From: Lysobacterales bacterium
GTDB taxonomy: Bacteria > Pseudomonadota > Gammaproteobacteria > Xanthomonadales > Marinicellaceae
Length of the DNA: 11,892 nucleotides
Reading direction: 5' to 3'
Assembly (NCBI GenBank): GCA_026990095.1
Contig: JALSIL010000470.1
Span: 1-11,892 of the forward strand
Shown here: positions 6,592 to 11,892 of the stretch, piece by piece
Numbering within the stretch: position 1 is the first letter of the stretch
Layout: the number at the start of each line of letters is the position of its first letter
Position numbers and translations under genes: made by a program
The notes under the pieces: model-generated
What the model was told of the DNA's origin: nothing
The model's input: only the letters and a program-made list of their open reading frames with translations
Database searches by the model: none

Positions 6592-9500
6592 ATGAAAAAT
6601 AAAATCGTTCTTTCCTTAGGGATTGCCTTGGTTGTGGTGTTATCTGCCACCCAGGCCATCAATTATATTAACCAACCAGTCATACCTCAAGCCGTATTAA
6701 AAGCGGTTGAGTTGGGCATGGACAAAACCACGGCTCAAGCCATGTTTGATGACGGTGTGGCAGCACATGAGATTCGTCCGCGTTTTGTCAGTGCTTGGCT
6801 AAAGGACAAACAAGGGCAAGTCGAAGGGGCCAAGCAGTTTGAAGCCTTGCAAGCCAAGATGAACAATCCTGACTTAAAAGCAGCTTTTGCTGTTTTGGGT
6901 TCGGACAAGACCAAACAATTGTTGTTAGAAAAAGACCGTGCGGTGCAACTCAAGTCTGATGATAACAACAAACGCAGTTCGTTATCTTTGGCTGAAATCA
7001 AAAACATGATGAGCCATGATGAGTTTATGGCATACACCGATATGCTTTGGCACAGACGCACTTCACAGCCTTTGTTGAAATATCCACAATTTGATAAAAA
7101 AACAGGCAATCAAATAAAAGCAGCAACATTGACGGTGGGTGATACCAACAATGCGGGTTGTGGTTTCCCGAATATCCAAACGGCTTTAAATTTTGCTCAA
7201 GATGGAGATTTTATCAGTGTTTCAGAAGATGCCATCACTGGAGTGAATGCACAATTTTCGGTGTTAGGTAAAAGCGTGACTATTACTGGCGGTCTGGATT
7301 CGACTTGTTCGGTTTTTACTGCCAATCGTACGCCACTACAAGCAGGAGTTGCTGGTGCGGTGGTTAATATTGATGTCAGTGGCGGTAAGAATGTGACCTT
7401 AGCTGGATTTGACATCAGTGGTTCGCAAACCGATGCCAGTGATTTTAGTTCTGGTGTTGTCATCACCAGTGACAATGGTTTTGGTACGGTCACTCTTAGT
7501 AATAACCATATCCATGACAACAATTCCAAGTTAGGTGGTGGTGTTGCGATTATGGGCGGTGCCTTGGTGAGTATGGATCAAAATACTGAAATTTATAGCA
7601 ACAATGCGAGCAATGATGGTGGTGGAATTTACTGTAAAGATTCGGCTCTATCAACACAAGATGTCTTGATTGGTCGTTTCAATGGCGTGGCACAAGGTAA
7701 TATGGCCAGTTCTGGCAATGGTGGCGGAATATTTGAGGACAATTGTAGCATCAATTTAGGTTCGAGTGCTGGTCCAGTAGAAATCAGTTACAACCAGGCC
7801 AATCTTGGTTCAGCCCTTTATCTCCTTAACAACAGTCCAGTGACAATGAAGAATGCTAGTTCTCGCATCAGTTTTAATGAGAATGGTTATATTATTTATA
7901 TGGAAAATGGTGCTTTATTGACCATAGAAGATGCTCAAGTCACAGATAACACCAATAACACCAACGTGTTTCGTCTCGATAATATCAGTGTGTTGAATAT
8001 TAAATCCTTATGTGAAGCATCCCCTTGTGCCACCGTTAGTCGCAATGATGGTGCAGTATTTTCAACCGGTGGCAGTAGCATTATGAATGTTGTCAAAACG
8101 GTCATATCAGATAACACTGGCAACATTGTTGATTCAGCGAGTTCAACTGGTACTTTGTTATTTATCAGCAACAGTTTAATCAGCAACAATACGGCGGATA
8201 AATTGTTTATTATGGACTCACTAAACGGCAGTGAAAGCAAACTGTCATTAGACTTTAATACCATAGTCAATAATACCGGCAGTAATGCAGTGATGGAGAG
8301 TATCAATAATTCTTCCATTACTTTTACCTCTAATATTCTTTGGAACAACAGTTTTGCCAATTTACAAACGGGAATTTCAGCGGATATCACAGTAGTTGAT
8401 TCAGTCATTCAATATGATCCAACGGGATTTGCCAATACGGTACAACAAGATCCCGTATTTGTGGATGCTGCCAACAATAATTTTCACATACAAAGAACAT
8501 CACCAGCAATGGACAGAGGCACAAGTGTTGCGACTGAGGACATTGATGGTGATGTGCGCCCCTTAGGATTGGGTAAAGAAGCGGGCATGGATGAATACGC
8601 CGATTTGGTCGGTATCAATGGTGCGGCTTGTGATTATCCAACGGTTTCAATGGCGATTGCTGCGTCCTCTGCTGGCGATACCATTTATATTTCCAAAGGC
8701 ACTTATGTTGAGCAATTGGGTGTGATTGATAAAGATTTGGACTTTGTTTCGGCAACTGATGATTGTGCTGCGGTGAATATGGCTGCTCTAAGTACTGATG
8801 TGGTGATTGATGGTGGCAATCAATTTTCAACAAATGGCGGGATAGTGAATATTGTTAATAGTGCCACGGTCAGTTTCAGCAATCTTTCTCTAAAAAATGC
8901 TCAGGCACAATATGGAGGCATCATTAATATTGCAGACAATACAACCTTGGTATTAACCAATGTCAATGTCAGCAATGGCACAACAGGCTTATTTGGAACA
9001 GGCGGCAATATCAATGCCGATGGAGCAGGATCAAGCATTATTTTAAATGGTGATACCGCCATCTTTTCTGGTGTCGGCAATACAAATGGAGGTGGAATCT
9101 CAAGCTCAGGAGTCGTCATCATGAATGATACATCCCATATTGGTGTTGAGGATTTTGGAAATAGCGCAATCGATGGTGCAGGCATTCATTTTTCATTAGG
9201 TGGTTCCATAACCATGAACAATCAAAGTAGCATTTATGCCAACGTCGCCACAGGTGCATCTGGCATGGGCGGAGGAATATTTGGTAAAAATATTGTTGCT
9301 AAATTGATGGATGATGCCAACATTGGTTTGGGGTTTGATGCCACGGGGAACAGAGCCAAAACGGGTGCTGGTATGTATTTAGAGCAAACCTCAGATAATG
9401 CCCAGCATGACAACCTGATGCAAGGCAATGCAAAAGTTCAGCACAATTTGTCTTTTGGGAATGGCGCAGGCATTGCCATGATTGATAATGCCAGTATGGA

Positions 9501-11535
9501 TTTCATCTCAGGTGCCATTGAATATAATCGCATTGACCCTGATGTGGGCGATGATTTTAAAGGAGTAGGTTTATATTCCGACGGCATGGCCAATGTTCTA
9601 AACTTTAGCATTGGGAGTAATTTTGTCATCAGACAAAACAAAAAGGTGGATGACGATGGTAAAGTGAGTGGTGGTGGGGTTGCTATTGATGGGGCAAATA
9701 CCACATTGAATGTTAGTGGTGACATAAATAACAATACAGCCTCTAAAGTGGGTGCTGGTCTTGCCATATTCAATGGTGCACATGTAGTTCTTAACCAAGC
9801 AGAGGTTAGAAATAATAATGTCAACGCTCCAGGAAACCCTACTTTTGAACAGCAAGGAGGAGGCATATGGTTAGGTGCAAATACTGATTTAATTGTTAAT
9901 GACAGCATGATTGTTACAAATATTGCTTTATATGGTGGTGGTATCTATGCCTTAAATTCAACCCTAACAATTAATGGCAATAACGGTGGTTCAAAACTTG
10001 ATACGAATTTTGTCAACAAGGATGGCGGTGCAGTCAATGCTGTTGATAGTACTATCACCGTATCTGGGGATGTGTCTGTTTCATCGAACAACGCCCGTAA
10101 TGGTGCTGGTTTAATGCTTGATAGCACCCCCATATCCAGTACTACAAACTTGCCAAATGGCATACTCATAGATAATAATTCTGGACTGGTTGATGGCGCT
10201 GGCATTTTTGCAACTAATAATTCCCCTGTAAATTTAAGCAATGGTGTTTTTTCAAACAATACCGCAGTGGGAAAAGGAGGTGCTTTGTACAACGATTTAA
10301 GTAATTCAGTGTTAACAGATATGCAGTTTATCAATAATTCTGCAGACTTGGGTGGCGCGATTTATGAAGCTGGTTTTAGTTGGGTGGTGGTTAGTGGAAG
10401 TTTAAATTGTGTGCAATCGCAAATAGCACCTAATTATTGTTCAAATTTTACAGGAAACTCAGCAACCACAGCGGGTGCAGCCATTTTGGTAAATTCACAA
10501 GATGGTAGCAATCTCTTTCAGATGTTTAAAACCGTGGTGCATGATAATACCTCGAATCCTCAAGGCAGTATACTAATCTCTTCAAATTCTACAACTGCAG
10601 ATTTTAAGGATAGTTTATTCTATAATAATGGCTCACAGGGCATACTCTCTGCCAGTGACAGTAAAATAAAAATCAACCGTGTCACCATGAATAACAGTGG
10701 TTTAAATATTGCCGCCCCTAATGTTGATACATTTGTTAAGAATACCATTGTCTGGAATGCTCCAGTCACCGTTCCTGCAGGAATGACAGGCTTTTGCAAC
10801 ATATCTCCCAACAATGAATTAACGGGAATCAATAGCGATCCACTATTTGAAACATCTCTAGAAGGGCCTTATCATTTAGCAGCCAACTCCCCTGCAATAG
10901 ATGTTTGTGCAGATGTTGCTGGAGAAAATGATTTAGATGGGCGCGCACGCACAATTAATAGCAACAGCATTAATAATGCGGGGTTTGAAACCGACATGGG
11001 TGCTTTTGAAAGACCTTTATTTGGTAATCTTATAGTCACTAAAATAGGCATGGGAAGTGTTGTATCAGACTTGGCTGGTATTAATTGCGGCGTTGATTGT
11101 ACTGAATCTTACGAACTGGGTAAAACTGTTCAACTAAGCGCCACACCCGCTGCTGGTTTTCTTTTCAAACAATGGACTGGCGCCTGTTTTAATCAATCTG
11201 CAACTTGTAATATTGCAATCAATGGATTGACTGAAACAGATGTTGAATTTGTTGAATTATTTACCTTAACAGTCAGTGTTGAAGGTGTGGGTTCAGGACA
11301 TATTGAATCGGCAATTCCTGGCATCAATTGTGGCACAACCTGTACAGGTGATTATGAAGATGGAACATCGGTCACTTTAAATGCCATCACTGATAACATG
11401 GTTACCAGTTTTGACCATTGGCAAGGCGCATGTCAAGGACAAGGTGCCAGTTGTACACTCACCATGGATGCCGATAAAGATTCACAGGCTTTCTTTACCG
11501 CCCCTGAGTTGTTGTTTAAAGATGACTTTGAGTAA
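6592..11535 (+). CDS. Very large secreted protein: helical N-domain, two right-handed beta-helix domains, two InlB-like repeats
   Basis: The 1647-residue product starts at ATG 6592, where a signal peptide begins (MKNKIVLSLGIALVVVLSATQA, likely cleaved after A22); a TTG four codons earlier is less likely. Residues 23 to about 175 are charged, helical and unrecognised. Two right-handed beta-helix domains follow (about 180-670 and 674-1475). Each opens with a Cys and a pectin-lyase-like entry motif (CGFPNIQTAL at 190; CDYPTVSMAI at 680), carries many GGGI/GGAI-type turns, and closes with DPxF, a SPAxD motif and a D-DGD/DLDGR block, as in other bacterial beta-helix surface proteins. Residues about 1479-1637 form two InlB-like repeats, each with four cysteines (1499, 1503, 1532, 1539; 1580, 1584, 1614, 1621) and a WxGAC motif, probably disulfide-bonded. 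The protein ends in LLFKDDFE. There is no outer-membrane barrel, no IPTL tail and no obvious catalytic site. An adhesin or surface-scaffold role is inference. Confidence 0.88.
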   Translation: MKNKIVLSLGIALVVVLSATQAINYINQPVIPQAVLKAVELGMDKTTAQAMFDDGVAAHEIRPRFVSAWLKDKQGQVEGAKQFEALQAKMNNPDLKAAFAVLGSDKTKQLLLEKDRAVQLKSDDNNKRSSLSLAEIKNMMSHDEFMAYTDMLWHRRTSQPLLKYPQFDKKTGNQIKAATLTVGDTNNAGCGFPNIQTALNFAQDGDFISVSEDAITGVNAQFSVLGKSVTITGGLDSTCSVFTANRTPLQAGVAGAVVNIDVSGGKNVTLAGFDISGSQTDASDFSSGVVITSDNGFGTVTLSNNHIHDNNSKLGGGVAIMGGALVSMDQNTEIYSNNASNDGGGIYCKDSALSTQDVLIGRFNGVAQGNMASSGNGGGIFEDNCSINLGSSAGPVEISYNQANLGSALYLLNNSPVTMKNASSRISFNENGYIIYMENGALLTIEDAQVTDNTNNTNVFRLDNISVLNIKSLCEASPCATVSRNDGAVFSTGGSSIMNVVKTVISDNTGNIVDSASSTGTLLFISNSLISNNTADKLFIMDSLNGSESKLSLDFNTIVNNTGSNAVMESINNSSITFTSNILWNNSFANLQTGISADITVVDSVIQYDPTGFANTVQQDPVFVDAANNNFHIQRTSPAMDRGTSVATEDIDGDVRPLGLGKEAGMDEYADLVGINGAACDYPTVSMAIAASSAGDTIYISKGTYVEQLGVIDKDLDFVSATDDCAAVNMAALSTDVVIDGGNQFSTNGGIVNIVNSATVSFSNLSLKNAQAQYGGIINIADNTTLVLTNVNVSNGTTGLFGTGGNINADGAGSSIILNGDTAIFSGVGNTNGGGISSSGVVIMNDTSHIGVEDFGNSAIDGAGIHFSLGGSITMNNQSSIYANVATGASGMGGGIFGKNIVAKLMDDANIGLGFDATGNRAKTGAGMYLEQTSDNAQHDNLMQGNAKVQHNLSFGNGAGIAMIDNASMDFISGAIEYNRIDPDVGDDFKGVGLYSDGMANVLNFSIGSNFVIRQNKKVDDDGKVSGGGVAIDGANTTLNVSGDINNNTASKVGAGLAIFNGAHVVLNQAEVRNNNVNAPGNPTFEQQGGGIWLGANTDLIVNDSMIVTNIALYGGGIYALNSTLTINGNNGGSKLDTNFVNKDGGAVNAVDSTITVSGDVSVSSNNARNGAGLMLDSTPISSTTNLPNGILIDNNSGLVDGAGIFATNNSPVNLSNGVFSNNTAVGKGGALYNDLSNSVLTDMQFINNSADLGGAIYEAGFSWVVVSGSLNCVQSQIAPNYCSNFTGNSATTAGAAILVNSQDGSNLFQMFKTVVHDNTSNPQGSILISSNSTTADFKDSLFYNNGSQGILSASDSKIKINRVTMNNSGLNIAAPNVDTFVKNTIVWNAPVTVPAGMTGFCNISPNNELTGINSDPLFETSLEGPYHLAANSPAIDVCADVAGENDLDGRARTINSNSINNAGFETDMGAFERPLFGNLIVTKIGMGSVVSDLAGINCGVDCTESYELGKTVQLSATPAAGFLFKQWTGACFNQSATCNIAINGLTETDVEFVELFTLTVSVEGVGSGHIESAIPGINCGTTCTGDYEDGTSVTLNAITDNMVTSFDHWQGACQGQGASCTLTMDADKDSQAFFTAPELLFKDDFE

Positions 11536-11554
11536 TTCTTATATCTTCTGACTC

Positions 11555-11583
11555 AAAAAAGCGAGGTTTATCCTCGCTTTTTT
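11555..11583. terminator. Perfect rho-independent terminator after the beta-helix gene
   Basis: AAAAAAGCGAGG (11555-11566) pairs with CCTCGCTTTTTT (11572-11583) around a five-base loop, giving a 12-bp stem that begins 19 bases after the stop codon. The flanking A and T runs make it usable from both strands. Confidence 0.95.
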
Positions 11584-11766
11584 GTAACTATATACACCGC
11601 AAATATCCATGTCGCAACAGATACAAACAAGTCCCTCGTAGTGGCTGGCCTTGTCCCTGCCTGTTTTTTTATAATTTAGTCAATAAAGATTCTACTCGCT
11701 GTTTAACACTTAGACAATCTTGTGGGAAGTTTTGTCATAGTTGCATGGATTTTTGTAAGATGGCTT
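11584..11766. other. Intergenic strip between the terminator and the IS30-type end
   Basis: No supported gene lies here. Minus-strand frames carry a 15-codon ORF from ATG 11782 (MTRIQQAILQKSMQL) to TGA at 11737-11735. The same frame continues for 21 more codons to TAA at 11671-11669, so this may be a short gene broken by one nonsense codon or merely chance. A run of seven T lies at 11664-11670. Confidence 0.4.
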
Positions 11767-11892
11767 GCTGAATTCGAGTCATAAGTGCAACTCCTTTGAT
11801 TTATTCATGTTTATTCCAGTTAATTTCTCAAAAATCTCATAAGGTGTTTTATATCCCAAACATTTTCTAGGTCTGCTGTTCAATTTATGGAC
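11767..11892 (-). mobile_element. IS30-family insertion sequence, 3' end only
   Basis: The transposase tail on the minus strand is followed at once by a sequence which, read inward from position 11767, runs GCTGAATTC...AGTGCAAC. This resembles the general look of IS30-family terminal inverted repeats and lies where such an end is expected, a few bases past the transposase stop. The other end of the element is outside the window, so the repeat cannot be matched and the exact boundary is uncertain. Confidence 0.5.
11779..11892 (-). CDS. IS30-family transposase, C-terminal 37 residues (runs off window)
   Basis: Read on the minus strand from the window edge, the frame gives VHKLNSRPRKCLGYKTPYEI and then FEKLTGINMNKSKELHL before TGA at 11781-11779. 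The motif LNxRPRKxLGYKTPYEIF is the characteristic C-terminal end of IS30-type DDE transposases, which cut and join the ends of their element. The DDE catalytic residues would lie beyond the edge, so integrity cannot be assessed. The stop codon overlaps a downstream ATG (ATGA) of a very short ORF. The placement next to the large surface-protein gene suggests insertion into flanking non-coding DNA rather than disruption of it. Confidence 0.85.
   Translation of the reverse strand, partial: VHKLNSRPRKCLGYKTPYEIFEKLTGINMNKSKELHL

Noticed and set aside
7935..8408. Long minus-strand open frame (157 codons) opposite the beta-helix gene, and several similar ones up to 10832
   Set aside because: They lie wholly inside the convincing plus-strand gene, lack ribosome sites and recognisable domains, and arise from its repetitive Asn/Ser/Gly codons.
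7156..11014. Possible pectate lyase or other polysaccharide-cleaving enzyme
   Set aside because: Only the beta-helix fold pattern is visible. No recognisable catalytic Asp/Arg/Lys arrangement could be identified, so no enzyme name is justified.
11626..11663. Short direct repeat (AGTCCCT / TGTCCCT) before the seven-T run, considered as a terminator or attachment site
   Set aside because: The units are direct, not inverted, and too short; no stable stem precedes the T-run.

Overview
The window looks like an AT-rich chromosomal segment from a Gram-negative bacterium, most likely a gammaproteobacterium. The grounds are an SNF2 helicase with an N-terminal SWIM zinc finger, two proteins with IPTL-type C-terminal sorting tails, a membrane Ser/Thr kinase with a helical repeat sensor half, and a very large secreted beta-helix protein ending in InlB-like repeats and a short acidic/aromatic tail. 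This mix resembles Marinicella and other Xanthomonadales-like marine lineages. That placement is inference from gene content only.

Layout. Positions 1-1590 (minus) hold the N-terminal 530 codons of a SWIM/SNF2-family helicase whose ATPase part lies outside the window. A gene-poor strip with a hairpin follows. At 1795-2190 (plus) is a remnant: the autochaperone-like end of an autotransporter passenger joined to an IPTL-type tail, without signal peptide or convincing start. At 2340-3776 (plus) is a 478-residue exported protein built from two copies of one module and ending in a degenerate IPTL tail. A bidirectional terminator separates it from the convergent kinase gene (6461-3840, minus). The kinase gene diverges from the 1647-residue beta-helix protein at 6592-11535 (plus), which is closed by a perfect terminator hairpin. 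The right edge holds the last 37 codons of an IS30-type transposase on the minus strand with a plausible element end.

How the parts may fit. The most notable pattern is not a single gene. The 478-residue protein and the 1647-residue protein are unrelated in overall architecture, yet they share an almost superimposable upstream region: TTGACC, exactly 16 bases, then the identical 12-mer TACGGTGGTAGA, and similar leaders down to the ATG. This suggests that the two surface proteins are expressed together. The kinase gene lies between them and shares the intergenic region of the second, so it could sense envelope conditions, but no direct functional link is visible.
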